NCBI RefSeq assembly: GCF_016907955.1
Contig: NZ_JAFBCX010000006.1
Location: forward strand, 372,001 to 436,000
DNA length: 64,000 nt
Source: Lentzea nigeriaca
GTDB taxonomy: Bacteria; Actinomycetota; Actinomycetes; Mycobacteriales; Pseudonocardiaceae
Direction: 5' to 3'
Under the pieces are notes generated by a model, which saw only the letters and a program-made list of their open reading frames with translations, made no database searches and was not told the DNA's origin. Shown here one piece after another: positions 54,337-63,295 of the stretch (within the stretch, counting starts at the first letter, position 1; the number at the start of each line of letters is the position of its first letter). Made by a program: the position numbers and the translations under genes.

Positions 54337-55889
54337 AGGGCCGCCTCGACGTCCGCGACCGTCAGCCACGGGCCGAGGATCTTGCTGACCTGCGGGGCGA
54401 AGATCGGCGACGACGTCACGACCTCGCGGGCAGGGCCGTCCGCGACCACCTCTCCCTCGGCCATCACGATCACCCTCGTCGCGTACTCGGCGACGAACTC
54501 GACGTCGTGCGTTGCCAGGACGACGGCGCTGCCGAGGTTCTTGAGGAGGCTTGCCAGCGCTTCCTTCGCCGGGTAGTCGAGGCCGCGCGTGGGTTCGTCG
54601 AGCAGCAGCACGTCGGGCGCACCGGTCAGCATCACCGCGAGCACGAGCGCCAGCCGTTGACCTTCCGACAGGTCGCGCGGGTGGGTGTCCTGCGGCACGG
54701 AAGCCAAGCCTTCCAACACCTTCCGGCACGTTCCCGCCGGTTGCCCGGTCTCGGCGTCGGCCTGCGCGCACTCCTCGGCGACCGTCTCCAGGTACAGCAG
54801 ATCCGACGGCTGTTGCGGCACCAGGGCCACGGTTCGGCGCCGCTCGGCGGGCTTCAGCGCCCTGGGATCGGTTCCGCCGACGGAGACCGTACCGGAGGTG
54901 CGCTTGCCGCTGCCCTGCACCGCCCACAGCAACGACGACTTGCCGGAACCGTTGCGGCCCATCACCGCGACGCGTTCACCAGCGCCGATGTCGAGCGAAA
55001 CCCCTTGCACAGCACGGACATCGCCGTACTTGACCACGATGTCCCGCGCTTCGAGCACCGGCTCGACCGGGGCGGGCATCGTGGTCGCGGGTTCGGGCAA
55101 CCTCTCGCGCAGGGACGTCGCGTGCCGGCGCGCGTCCCGCACCGACACCGGTACCGGCGACCACCCGGCGACCTGCGCGAGCCGGACCACGGGTGGTGCG
55201 ACCGGTGCGGCGGCGAGGATTTCGCCCACCTCGCCGATCTCGCCTTGGGGCAGCAGCAGTGCGCGGTCCGCGTACTGGGCGACCCGTTCGAGGCGGTGCT
55301 CGGCGATCACCACGGTCATGCCGAGGTCGTGCACAAGTCGTTGCACGGCAGCCAGAACATCCTCGGCCGCACCCGGATCGAGCGCCGACGTCGGTTCGTC
55401 GAGAACCAGGACGCGCGGATGCGCGGTGAGGGCAGCACCGATCGCGACGCGTTGCTGCTGACCGCCACTCAGAGTCGCAAGTGGACGATCTCGCAGCTGC
55501 GCGAGCCCGAGCAGGTCCAGGGTTTCCTCGACGCGCTTGCGCATCACGTCCCCCGGCAGTCCCAGCGACTCCATCGAGTACGCGAGCTCGTCCTCGACGT
55601 TGTCCGCGACGAAGCCCGCCACCGGGTCCTGCCCGACGAACCCGACGACGTCCGCGAGCTCACGCGGCGGAAACCGCGCGGTGTCCCGCCCGTCCACCAG
55701 CACGCGCCCGGCCAGCGTGCCACCGCTGAAATGCGGGACCAGGCCGTTGATCGCGCGCAGGAACGTCGACTTGCCGGAGCCGGTCCGCCCGACGACCAGG
55801 CACAGCTCGCCCTCGGGAATCTCCACCGAGATGTCCGCGAGCACAGGCCGCTCGGCATAGGTGATCGTGACGTCCTCGAACCTGATCAT
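54333..55889 (-). CDS. ECF transporter ATPase, two fused ABC domains (EcfA-EcfA')
   Basis: The 518-aa protein carries two complete nucleotide-binding domains. Domain 1 has Walker A GRTGSGKS (about residue 35), signature LSGGQQQRVAIGAAL and Walker B VLVLDEPTSALD. Domain 2 has GRNGSGKSS, LSEGQRLALVLAVML and VLLLDEPTRGLD. ECF transporters use two such domains to power vitamin uptake. The start is ATG 55889, overlapping the T-component stop; upstream in-frame sequence is shadow of that gene. Confidence 0.95.
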   Translation of the reverse strand: MIRFEDVTITYAERPVLADISVEIPEGELCLVVGRTGSGKSTFLRAINGLVPHFSGGTLAGRVLVDGRDTARFPPRELADVVGFVGQDPVAGFVADNVEDELAYSMESLGLPGDVMRKRVEETLDLLGLAQLRDRPLATLSGGQQQRVAIGAALTAHPRVLVLDEPTSALDPGAAEDVLAAVQRLVHDLGMTVVIAEHRLERVAQYADRALLLPQGEIGEVGEILAAAPVAPPVVRLAQVAGWSPVPVSVRDARRHATSLRERLPEPATTMPAPVEPVLEARDIVVKYGDVRAVQGVSLDIGAGERVAVMGRNGSGKSSLLWAVQGSGKRTSGTVSVGGTDPRALKPAERRRTVALVPQQPSDLLYLETVAEECAQADAETGQPAGTCRKVLEGLASVPQDTHPRDLSEGQRLALVLAVMLTGAPDVLLLDEPTRGLDYPAKEALASLLKNLGSAVVLATHDVEFVAEYATRVIVMAEGEVVADGPAREVVTSSPIFAPQVSKILGPWLTVADVEAAL

Positions 55890-56998
55890 GCTTCCCTCAC
55901 GATCACCACCGGCAGCAGAGCCACCAGAACCGCCAGCGCGGGCAGGACCGGGAACTCCGGCGCCTGCAGGGGAACCGTCGTCGGCGACAGCGCCGGATCT
56001 CCGGAGAACACCAGCACCACAGCCCCCGCGATCCCGCTCAACGCCACTCCCGCGGCCTTCACCGTCCACCGGTCCGGCCGATACCGCGTGCGCGGCACCC
56101 GGCGCGCCCCGACTCTCAAACCGGCGATCGCCAGCACAGCACCGACCACGAGCAGCGGCCAGCCGGAGTAGGCGTCGGCGAGCAGTCCGTACATGCCGAT
56201 ACAGAACCCGAACAGCCCCGCCAGCACCAACGCCCCGGTGAGCACCCGGTCCCGCTTCGAGATGCCGGCCGTGCGGCCGTACCCGCGCGAGTCCATGGAG
56301 GCGGCCAGCACCAGCGACCGTTCCAGGGCGTCCTCCAGCACCGGCACCAACATCGTGCGGATCGCGCGGGCTCCTCGTGCCGTGTCGCCCCTGAGTTGGC
56401 GGGCCCGTCGGACCGAGCGCGCGGACGCGACCAATTGCGGTGCGACGGTCAGCGCGACCACGACCGCCACGCTCACCTCGTAGAGCGCGGCGGGGAGGGA
56501 GCGGAGGAGGCGCTTCGGGTTCGCGAGGGCGTTGGCTGCGCCGACGCAGCTGAGGATCGTGGCGAGCAGCAAACCTTGGTACAGCGCGAAAACCAGGCCT
56601 TCGGCGGTGACGGGGCCGCCGATGCGGATGCCCTGGGCCCAGTGCGGGAGCGGGGCCTGGGGCAGGGTGAAGAGAGTGGTCGGGCCTGCGACGCCGCCGA
56701 GGAAGACGTGCAGGAGCACGCGGAGGGCGATGACCAGGAGGCCGAACTTCAGGAACACGCCATAGGTTCCGGCCCACGGTGTGGTGGCCCGGCAGGTCAC
56801 GACGACTACGCCTGCCACGGCCAGGATCAGGCCTAGCATCAACGGGTTCGTCGTGCGGCTGGCGGCGGTGGCCAGGCCCAGGGCCCACAGCCACCACGCA
56901 CCCGAATGAAGCCTCACTGCGCCACCAGCTCCGGAGATGACCTCACTTCGCCGCCGTACCGCGCCATCCGCGCCTCCCAGCGCCGAAAGAACTTTCAC
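55886..56998 (-). CDS. ECF transporter transmembrane component (EcfT)
   Basis: The 370-aa protein (from GTG 56998) has hydrophobic N-terminal helices and the EcfT coupling helices with the Ala-Arg-Gly-type motifs near SMDSRGYGRTAGISKRDR and LRGDTARGARAI. About 100 residues beyond the usual T-component fold form extra helices (LTGALVLAGLFGFCIGMYGLL; VPLQAPEFPVLPALAVLVALLPVVIV). The start is uncertain: GTG 56998 lies inside a duplicated 30-bp block, while GTG 56917 would begin VRLHSGAWWLWALG without it. It should join the ATPase to the S component. Confidence 0.85.
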   Translation of the reverse strand: MKVLSALGGADGAVRRRSEVISGAGGAVRLHSGAWWLWALGLATAASRTTNPLMLGLILAVAGVVVVTCRATTPWAGTYGVFLKFGLLVIALRVLLHVFLGGVAGPTTLFTLPQAPLPHWAQGIRIGGPVTAEGLVFALYQGLLLATILSCVGAANALANPKRLLRSLPAALYEVSVAVVVALTVAPQLVASARSVRRARQLRGDTARGARAIRTMLVPVLEDALERSLVLAASMDSRGYGRTAGISKRDRVLTGALVLAGLFGFCIGMYGLLADAYSGWPLLVVGAVLAIAGLRVGARRVPRTRYRPDRWTVKAAGVALSGIAGAVVLVFSGDPALSPTTVPLQAPEFPVLPALAVLVALLPVVIVREA

Positions 56999-57048
56999 TC
57001 TGCCCCCCGCACAGCGACGCCTCCGAGTGCCGAAAGAACCTTCACTCG
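56971..57048. repeat. Imperfect 48-nt tandem duplication at the start of ecfT
   Basis: Two 30-bp copies at 56971-57000 and 57019-57048 match at 27 of 30 positions. Read on the minus strand, both begin GTGAA(A/G)GTTCTTTCGGC and encode MKVLSALGG. The upstream copy forms a 16-codon ORF whose stop overlaps the GTG of the downstream copy, and whose own GTG overlaps the stop of the DUF4430 gene. The duplication probably created a new leader peptide and moved the EcfT start. Confidence 0.7.
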
Positions 57049-57800
57049 TCGTCCGTGCTGCGACGACGCCGTGCCACCACCAGACCGGCCACGACCAACG
57101 CGACGATCACCAGCACACCGATGGCCGTCCACAGCCATCCGGACCCGGACTTCTCCTGAACCTGCTGCGACCTCTCATCGATCACGACCGACGAGGTCTG
57201 CTCCGCGGCCGAGGATGTCGACGACGGAGCCGATTCCGAGGACGACACGGGCGCCGCGGACGACGTCGGCGGCACAGTGGTCGTCTTGGTCACCGCAGGC
57301 GGTTGCGGAGCCGACGGCTGACCGACCGGTGGCTTGGGAGCGGGTGGTTGTGGAGCCGGCGGCACAGGCACGGGAGCAGGCGGCGCGATCCCAGGCTGCT
57401 CCCCCGCGCCGAACGCCCAGCCCTCGACACTGCCAGGCGGAGGCACATACGTCGCCGCCCCCTGGCTGCTGTAGGACCAGGACCCGCCAGACCCGTGCCA
57501 GTACGACCAGTACGCCGAAGCAGGCGACGTGGTGACGCACTTGTCGGCGTCCGTGCCCGGCTTTCCGTTGATGCGGCAGACGAACCCCTGCTGCCGTGAC
57601 GCGTACGTGTAGCCGAACCCGGCCGCGGACAGCGCCGCCACCCCGGACGCCGGACTGCCCGGCGCACAACCCTGCTGCACGCCTCCCCCGAGGCCGCGGA
57701 AGTCCACGACGACGGTCACGCCGTCACAGCCCGCGGCGTGCGCCGGCACCGGGATCGCGCACGCGATCACCAGAGCCAGCGCGAAGAAGAGCCTCGTCAC
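57042..57800 (-). CDS. Membrane-anchored DUF4430 (transcobalamin beta-domain-like) protein
   Basis: The 252-aa product has a signal peptide (LFFALALVIACAIPVPAHAA). A DUF4430 domain follows (about residues 24-125; VTVVVDFRGLGGGVQQGC, YWSYWHGSGGSWSYSSQGAAT, GSVEGWAFGAGEQPG). A Pro/Ser-rich stalk and a C-terminal membrane helix with a basic tail (LVVARRRRSTDDE) complete it. DUF4430 is the fold of the C-terminal beta domain of transcobalamin and intrinsic factor that closes over cobalamin. The gene is in a B12-riboswitch operon next to a second DUF4430 gene and an alpha-domain-like gene. Start and stop overlap both neighbours by 4 bases. Confidence 0.85.
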   Translation of the reverse strand: MTRLFFALALVIACAIPVPAHAAGCDGVTVVVDFRGLGGGVQQGCAPGSPASGVAALSAAGFGYTYASRQQGFVCRINGKPGTDADKCVTTSPASAYWSYWHGSGGSWSYSSQGAATYVPPPGSVEGWAFGAGEQPGIAPPAPVPVPPAPQPPAPKPPVGQPSAPQPPAVTKTTTVPPTSSAAPVSSSESAPSSTSSAAEQTSSVVIDERSQQVQEKSGSGWLWTAIGVLVIVALVVAGLVVARRRRSTDDE

Positions 57801-58207
57801 GGGGTGGCACCCGGAGCGGCGCCCGCGCCGAACGACCAGCCCTCCACGGTGCCGGGGGCCGGGTCGTAGGTGCCGGCGCCCGAGGTGCTGTAGGTCCAGG
57901 CGCCGCCGGGCGTGGCGTGCCAGTACGACCAGTAAGCGCTGGTAGTGGGCATGGTGCACGGGTTCGGCAGCAGCTTGATCTGGCACACCAGTCCTGGCCG
58001 GCGCGGCACGAACGTGTACGGGAAGCCGGCGTCCTTCAGGGCTGCCAGGCCGGTGGCCGGATCGCCTGCGGCACAACCGGTTTCGACACCGCCGCCGAAC
58101 GCGGTGAAGTCCACGACGAGCTTCACGCCCGCGCAGTCGTCGGCGGAGGCCGGCACGACCACGAACGAGCTGGCTACCAGGGCGAGAACAGCGAGGATGC
58201 GGCGCAT
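57797..58207 (-). CDS. Secreted DUF4430 (transcobalamin beta-domain-like) protein
   Basis: The 136-aa product is a signal peptide (ILAVLALVASSFVVVPASAD) plus one DUF4430 domain (VKLVVDFTAFGGGVETGC, YWSYWHATPGGAWTYSTSGAGTY, GTVEGWSFGAGAAPG) and nothing else, so it is probably released outside the cell or held by a partner. It is a paralogue of the downstream anchored version. Together with the alpha-domain-like upstream gene it could form a complete cobalamin-binding pair. ATG 58207 overlaps the upstream stop (TGATG). Confidence 0.85.
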   Translation of the reverse strand: MRRILAVLALVASSFVVVPASADDCAGVKLVVDFTAFGGGVETGCAAGDPATGLAALKDAGFPYTFVPRRPGLVCQIKLLPNPCTMPTTSAYWSYWHATPGGAWTYSTSGAGTYDPAPGTVEGWSFGAGAAPGATP

Positions 58208-59385
58208 CACGCACCAACCTTCCGGCGACGGGAGACGAAGACGAGCACGGCACCGGCGACCACGGCGAAGGAGCCGAACAGGGTCAGCGGCACGGCCTGG
58301 TCGGGGCCGGTGGCGGCGAGCGGCGGATCGACCGGGACGGGACCTGCCGGGGCAGGCGCGGAAGAAGACGGCGGAGTGGACGCGGGTGTAGCGCAGTCGA
58401 CGGCCGGAACGCCCACGGCTGACGAAGAAGCCGTCACGTCGGCGAGGCCCACCCTGGCCAGGCCGAGCACCGCCTGCGTCGTGGCACGGATCGCGGAGTA
58501 CGCCTCGAAACCCTTGCTGTCGTAGGCGATCGCGCCGCGCTGCGCCTCCGGTCCGGCACAACCCACCTGCAACGTCCGAAGGTAGGCCACGGCCTTGTCC
58601 GCGGCGTCCGCACGACCACCCGCGACGAGTGCGCCGACAGCGAGCCCGGTGGTGTTGGCGTTCGATCCCGCCGAAGCCGCCGGGAAACCGCCGTCCGCCC
58701 GCTGTTGGCCCACGAGCCAGTCGAGAGCCTTGGCGGACGCGGTCTTCTCGCCCGCGGCCAGCAGTGCCTGCAACACCATCGCCGTCGCGTCCACATCGGA
58801 CTGACAGGCGGGCTGACCGAACACGATCGGGAAGCCCGCGCCCTGGCACTGTGTGGAAACAGCGAACTTGACCGGTGCGTCCACGGGCTGACCGGCGCGC
58901 TTGAGCGTGATGACCGCCAGCGACTGGGTGAAGGCGTTGGTCATGTCGAACTCGGGATCGGTCTTGTCCCGGAACCGGCCGTCCTTGTCCTGCAACGCGG
59001 ACAGCCGGCCGAGCAGGTCGACACCGCCGAACTTGCGCGGGTCCTGGCCGAGCGTCTGCGCGACGAGCGCGAGCTTCGTGAGGCCACCGACGTAGGACTC
59101 GGCCTCGCCGTCGCCGATGAACGTTTCGAGCTGCGGTGACGCGGCGAGCCACGCGGCCGCCTTCCGCGCGGTCGACTTGCCGACCCCCGCGGCGGCGAGC
59201 GCGTACACGCCGTCGGCCGTGAGGCCCTCGTCGACGAGGTCGGGGCCCTTGAGCAGATGGTCGCCGTTCACGAACTGGCCGGCGAGCCACGTTCCCGCGG
59301 ACGGCGCGGCCTCGACGGCCCGCGCCTGCGGTGTCGCCACGAGCGCGGCCGCGACGAACGCGACCAGAGCGGACTTCCGGATCAC
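58207..59385 (-). CDS. Wall-anchored alpha/alpha-barrel protein (transcobalamin alpha-domain-like)
   Basis: The 392-aa protein has a signal peptide ending near TPQARAVEA. Seven or more repeats of the terpene-cyclase/squalene-hopene-type alpha-alpha barrel follow (LDWLVGQQRADGGFPAASAGS, ALQDKDGRFRDKTDPEFDMTNAF). The C-terminal sorting signal is PLAATG, a hydrophobic helix and RRRK. The same barrel forms the alpha domain of transcobalamin and intrinsic factor. It is the first gene after a cobalamin riboswitch and is followed by two DUF4430 genes, so it most likely binds cobalamin at the wall. The GTG start at 59385 has GGGAGG upstream. Confidence 0.85.
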   Translation of the reverse strand: MIRKSALVAFVAAALVATPQARAVEAAPSAGTWLAGQFVNGDHLLKGPDLVDEGLTADGVYALAAAGVGKSTARKAAAWLAASPQLETFIGDGEAESYVGGLTKLALVAQTLGQDPRKFGGVDLLGRLSALQDKDGRFRDKTDPEFDMTNAFTQSLAVITLKRAGQPVDAPVKFAVSTQCQGAGFPIVFGQPACQSDVDATAMVLQALLAAGEKTASAKALDWLVGQQRADGGFPAASAGSNANTTGLAVGALVAGGRADAADKAVAYLRTLQVGCAGPEAQRGAIAYDSKGFEAYSAIRATTQAVLGLARVGLADVTASSSAVGVPAVDCATPASTPPSSSAPAPAGPVPVDPPLAATGPDQAVPLTLFGSFAVVAGAVLVFVSRRRKVGA

Positions 59386-59429
59386 TGCGCCTCCCTGCCC
59401 CGCTGTCCTCGACGGGGTTGCTGGAGCTA

Positions 59430-59530
59430 CCGCGCGTCACGGGCAGTCGGACTTTCACCGTTGCGGGTCAGTGCCGGAGTTGCACCGGCTTCCCCCGCGG
59501 CGTGCGGATGCTGTTGTCTCCCTGGATCGT
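59430..59530 (-). promoter_or_regulatory. Cobalamin riboswitch
   Basis: Read on the minus strand, the conserved B12-riboswitch core is present: GGGAAGCCGGTG (59484-59495), AACTCCGGCACTG, CCCGCAACGGTG, then the B12 box AAAGTCCGACTGCCC (59441-59455). It ends about 45 bases before the alpha-domain-like gene, beyond which a CCCCG/CGGGG stem (about 59400-59420) could hide the ribosome site. It should shut off the uptake operon when coenzyme B12 is plentiful. Boundaries are approximate. Confidence 0.9.
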
Positions 59531-59542
59531 CCGCGAGGGATC

Positions 59543-61162
59543 ATGTTGAGTCAAATGGCTGTGAGCTGGACCATCACGCGGCACAATCGTGCCGTGGGGG
59601 AATTCGACGAACTGATCACCGCCGCCGTACCGTCGATCGAGGCGCTCATCCCGCCGGACGCGGCCGCGGAACTCGGCAGGTACGAACCACAGCGGTGGAC
59701 CGGCCACCACGAGCACGGCACGCCCGCTCAGCGTGCGCTCGGCAGATTTCCCGGACTGGCCGCGGAACGGCTGCTCGGAGCACTGGAACTGGGTGTGGCG
59801 CGGCTGACGCTGACCGCGCCCGCCGAGGTCGTGGCCGGTCTGCGGCCACTCCCGGACGGCAGTTCCTTCTCGATCATCTCCGCCAGTGGCCAGAGCGCGC
59901 TCACGACGCCGGTCACCTTGGTGGCGGCGGTGCATCCCGGCGCGATCGAGCTGATCACCGACCAGGTGCGGTCGATGACGGCGCTGCTCGACCTCAGCGG
60001 AATCGACGGGGACGAGGCATCCGTCGCGGCCAAGCACGGCGCGGCGCATCTCGCGCTGGCCGTGGCAACGGCAACCGCCGTCCTGCGCGCGATCGGCACG
60101 CCCATCGCGACCAACCCGCCGGCGATCATCGGCATCGCGATCGGGGTGACCGCGCTGCTGCTGCCGGAGACGCCGAAGCCTCCGGCGTACGAGCGGGCGT
60201 TGCTGGAGAAACGGCGGGCCGAGTACACGGGCTCATCGTGGTCGACCAGCGTTCCGGTGTTCGACCACGAGTTCATGTTCGTGGAGGAACCGAGCCACTC
60301 CTGGGCCGACTTCGCGGCGACGGGTCTCGTCAGCGCGGTCGACACCGGGTTCGCCGTGCGCACCGGCATCGCGGAGGGCACGGTCCCCGTGTGGGCGCGG
60401 GTGACGCTCGACGTCCCCGGCGAACCGGAGCTCGCCCACTGGGACGAGGTCGCCGAGGTGAGCTTCACGGCGGAGAAGGGTGACGCCCGGCTCGGTCCCG
60501 GTGGAATGCCGCCGTGGCCGGGCGAGTTCCGCGTCCGGGTGCACGCGCGGGGCCGCGACGGGGACGACGACGAGCGCTACGAGCTGCTGATCTGGCCGGC
60601 ACCCCACGCGGAACCGGTGGTGCACAAGAAGACCGACCGCGTCGGCCATCTCCTGCGCGGCGAGCCCGCACCCGAGACTCGGGTCGCGCCGGAAGCCGGG
60701 TTCCGGTGGCTGGAGAAACTGCTCGACACGGCCGCGACGATCACGGTCGCGATGGGGCTCGACGTCGACGACGTGGTCGACGAGTTCGAGGAGGACGCCA
60801 TCGCCGTCGAGATCGACGGCGGGGTGATCGTGGTGGAGGACAACAACTACCGCGGTTCCCTGCGGGACGTCCTGGAGCGCCTGTCCCGCAACGGAAAGGC
60901 CGCGAGCCACTTCTGGAACGTCAACCGGCTCACGCGCCTGTCGTTCGCGCGCGACGGGCAGGTCGTCTCGGCGCGGGAAGTGCTGAACCAGACGGAGTTC
61001 GGCGACGATCCCGAGGTCCTCGCGGCGCTGGACGGCCTGGACTTCACCGACTTCCGCCACCTCGACGCCAAGGGGATCACGGCGGTGGTGCGCTTCACCG
61101 GTGCCGTGATCCCCGAGGACGACGTTCGCGACGCGATCGACGAGTTGTTCAGTACGTTGTGA
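59543..61162 (+). CDS. Unrecognised two-part protein
   Basis: The 539-aa product has an Ala-rich part (about residues 1-210) with a probable hydrophobic segment (AHLALAVATATAVLRAIGTPI...AIIGIAIGVTALLLP), then an acidic, beta-rich region. The C-terminal domain is soluble (FRWLEKLLDTAATITVAMGLDVDDVVDEFEED, DVLERLSRNGKAASHFWNVN), reminiscent of DUF6461-type proteins but not verified. The start is uncertain (ATG 59543, ATG 59555 or GTG 59561). It is divergent from the B12 operon and its promoter overlaps the riboswitch region. No function can be assigned. It overlaps the flavin monooxygenase gene at the 3' end. Confidence 0.65.
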   Translation: MLSQMAVSWTITRHNRAVGEFDELITAAVPSIEALIPPDAAAELGRYEPQRWTGHHEHGTPAQRALGRFPGLAAERLLGALELGVARLTLTAPAEVVAGLRPLPDGSSFSIISASGQSALTTPVTLVAAVHPGAIELITDQVRSMTALLDLSGIDGDEASVAAKHGAAHLALAVATATAVLRAIGTPIATNPPAIIGIAIGVTALLLPETPKPPAYERALLEKRRAEYTGSSWSTSVPVFDHEFMFVEEPSHSWADFAATGLVSAVDTGFAVRTGIAEGTVPVWARVTLDVPGEPELAHWDEVAEVSFTAEKGDARLGPGGMPPWPGEFRVRVHARGRDGDDDERYELLIWPAPHAEPVVHKKTDRVGHLLRGEPAPETRVAPEAGFRWLEKLLDTAATITVAMGLDVDDVVDEFEEDAIAVEIDGGVIVVEDNNYRGSLRDVLERLSRNGKAASHFWNVNRLTRLSFARDGQVVSAREVLNQTEFGDDPEVLAALDGLDFTDFRHLDAKGITAVVRFTGAVIPEDDVRDAIDELFSTL

Positions 61163-62237
61163 GCTGGAAGCCGTTCACCACGTCGTCGAAGTCCTCCTGC
61201 CGTTCCCAGCCGCCCTCCCGGTTCCTCAGCGCCATGTCCTGGTTGGCCGTCACGTACGGCCGCAGGATCTCCTCGTAGCGCTGGAAAGCCGTCGCCGGGT
61301 TGTCCCGCAGCTCACCGGCGAGCACGTACGCGCCCACCAACGCCATGCTGGTGCCCTGACCGGACATCGGTGAACCGCAGTAGCCGGCGTCGCCGAGCAG
61401 CACGACGTTGTCCTTCGACCACGTTTCCATCCGGATCTGGCTCATCGAGTCGAAGTGGAAGTCCGGTGCCTCCCACATGTGCTTCAGCGCCGTCTGCCAC
61501 TCCCAGCCCGCGTCGGCGAACTTCTCCGCGATCAGCCGCCGTTGCGCCTCGACGTCGCGGTGGTCGAAGTCGACCTCACCGTTGAAGCCCATGTAGACAC
61601 GGCATTCCGCGTTGGCGCGGGCGCTCATGATGCCGCCGCCGACGATCTCACCCTGCTGGAACGTCTGCCAGTGGTCCAGGTTCAGGAAGTTCGGCGCGGT
61701 GAACACGGCGAGGTACATGCCGAGGTGGCTGATGAACTGCTCCTCCGGCCCGAAGACGAGCCGGCGGACGTTCGAGTGCAGGCCGTCGGCGCCGACGATG
61801 ACGTCGAAGTCGCGGGGCGCGGCCTTCTCGAACGTGACGCGGCTGCCGTCGATGGCGGTGATCGTGTCGTCGAACAGGTACTCGACGCCGTCGGTGGCGT
61901 TGAACAGCATGTTCGCGAGATCGTCGCGCAGCAGCTCGACGTCTGCGCTCGACAGGTCGCCGCCGCTGATGGTGTGGGTGGTGGAGCTGAACAGCTCGTT
62001 GCCGTCCGCGTCGAGCATGGTCATGCCGCGCATGTTGGTGCCCGCCGACCGAAGCTGGTCGCCGAGCCCCATGCGCTCCATGACCTGCAACGCCGGACCG
62101 CGCACGTCGATGGCCTGGCCGCCGGGCCGAAGACCGCGCGCCCGCTCGACGACGGTGACGTCGAAGCCGTACCTGCGCAGCCAGTATGCGAGCGCGGGAC
62201 CGCCGATGCTGGCGCCGGAGATCAGGACGTTCGTCAT
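61149..62237 (-). CDS. FAD-dependent monooxygenase (PHBH/TetX-like)
   Basis: The 362-aa protein has the FAD dinucleotide motif (VLISGASIGGPALAYWLRRYG), VVERARGLRPGGQAIDVRG, the second FAD/NAD(P)H motif IVGADGLHSNVR and the third (VVLLGDAGYCGSPMSGQGTSMAL). These are class A flavin monooxygenases that hydroxylate aromatics, polyketides or antibiotics such as tetracyclines. It is unlinked to a pathway here and monocistronic, with a convergent neighbour overlapping by 14 bases. The substrate is unknown. Confidence 0.92.
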   Translation of the reverse strand: MTNVLISGASIGGPALAYWLRRYGFDVTVVERARGLRPGGQAIDVRGPALQVMERMGLGDQLRSAGTNMRGMTMLDADGNELFSSTTHTISGGDLSSADVELLRDDLANMLFNATDGVEYLFDDTITAIDGSRVTFEKAAPRDFDVIVGADGLHSNVRRLVFGPEEQFISHLGMYLAVFTAPNFLNLDHWQTFQQGEIVGGGIMSARANAECRVYMGFNGEVDFDHRDVEAQRRLIAEKFADAGWEWQTALKHMWEAPDFHFDSMSQIRMETWSKDNVVLLGDAGYCGSPMSGQGTSMALVGAYVLAGELRDNPATAFQRYEEILRPYVTANQDMALRNREGGWERQEDFDDVVNGFQLTTY

Positions 62238-62386
62238 GGTGTTTCCCCCTGTGGGTCGGTGTTGCCCACAAGGTGCCGACCCGCGCTGACCATCGGCTGA
62301 TCAGGAGCTGTCAGCGGCCGTCAGGGTCTGACAGCGCAGCGGGCTGGTCGCGATGCACGCAACCAGCCCAGCGCACCGGCGGGAAC

Positions 62387-62935
62387 TCAGCGCACCAACG
62401 ACTGAGCGCTCAGCTTCACCGCGAACGGGAATTGCAGCTCGATGATTTCCTCGCCGTCCGACCGCGCCTGTTCCACGTACACCCCTTTTTCGAGGTGCAG
62501 GCACCGCAACCACGGCGAGTCGTAGTCGATCATCCAGTAGTTCTCGCAGCCGACTTCCTGGAACTTCGCCCGCTTCAGTTCCAGGTCCACGTGCCGCGTC
62601 CGCGGGGAAAGGACCTCGACCGCCAGCACGGGCGGCCCCATGAGCGCCTGCTTCGTGAACTGTTCGCGACGACCCACGACCAGGTCCGGGATGAAGACCG
62701 TGTCGTCGGCGAGCACCACGTCGACCGGAGCCGGGAGGACCTCCAGCTCCGGTGGGCAGACAGCCGTCAGCGCCACCAGCAGGCGGGCTACGACCCGCTG
62801 GTGCACAGGACGGGGTGAGGGGCTCATCACCAACACCCCGTCGACGAGTTCGAAACGGTGCCCATCATCAGGCATCGCCTCCAGGTCCGCCCACGTCAGC
62901 GGTCTGCCGTGGGGAAACGTCGGTACACCACCCAT
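62387..62935 (-). CDS. Uma2-family restriction-endonuclease-fold protein
   Basis: The 182-aa protein starts at ATG 62935. It has the Uma2/DUF820 PD-(D/E)xK pattern: YELVDGVLVMSPSP-like HRFELVDGVLVMSP, then FIPDLVVGRREQ and VLAVEVLSPRTRHVDLELKRAKFQEVG, where Asp and Glu-x-Lys form the nuclease site. It is a widespread but poorly understood family, common in actinobacteria and cyanobacteria. GTG 62947 is an alternative start. Confidence 0.88.
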   Translation of the reverse strand: MGGVPTFPHGRPLTWADLEAMPDDGHRFELVDGVLVMSPSPRPVHQRVVARLLVALTAVCPPELEVLPAPVDVVLADDTVFIPDLVVGRREQFTKQALMGPPVLAVEVLSPRTRHVDLELKRAKFQEVGCENYWMIDYDSPWLRCLHLEKGVYVEQARSDGEEIIELQFPFAVKLSAQSLVR

Positions 62936-63295
62936 GGTGCGTTCCACCCCCTGGTCGAGGCCACTGTCCGCCGGACGGATCCCGGCGATGCCATTAGACA
63001 AGACTGGTCCGATTCTCACGACTCGCAAGCCCCTTTTGGCCGACCTCGCACCACTGCACGCACACGTCTCCGTGACCGCCGTCCCGGAGGGTGAAGACCT
63101 GCTGCTCCGGTAGTGGAAGGCGACACCCCGATGGAGCAGCGTTTTGGTTGCAATCGAACAAGTGGCTAATTTTTGATCAATTTTCGGGCGATTTTCGGTA
63201 ACGCCATCACCCGTGCCAATTGCTCGCGAATGCGACCCTAACGGAATCTTACGAGTCCGCCAAGCACTCTGTTGGAGCAATACCTCACAACGGCC
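62936..63295. other. Intergenic gap with an AT-rich patch
   Basis: No gene is seen between the Uma2 gene and the TPR gene end. Near 63160-63215 the composition drops sharply (CTAATTTTTGATCAATTTTC), the lowest GC in the window. This may be a promoter for the Uma2 gene or an old junction; a TTGTCTAAT element lies near 62990-62998. Confidence 0.3.
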
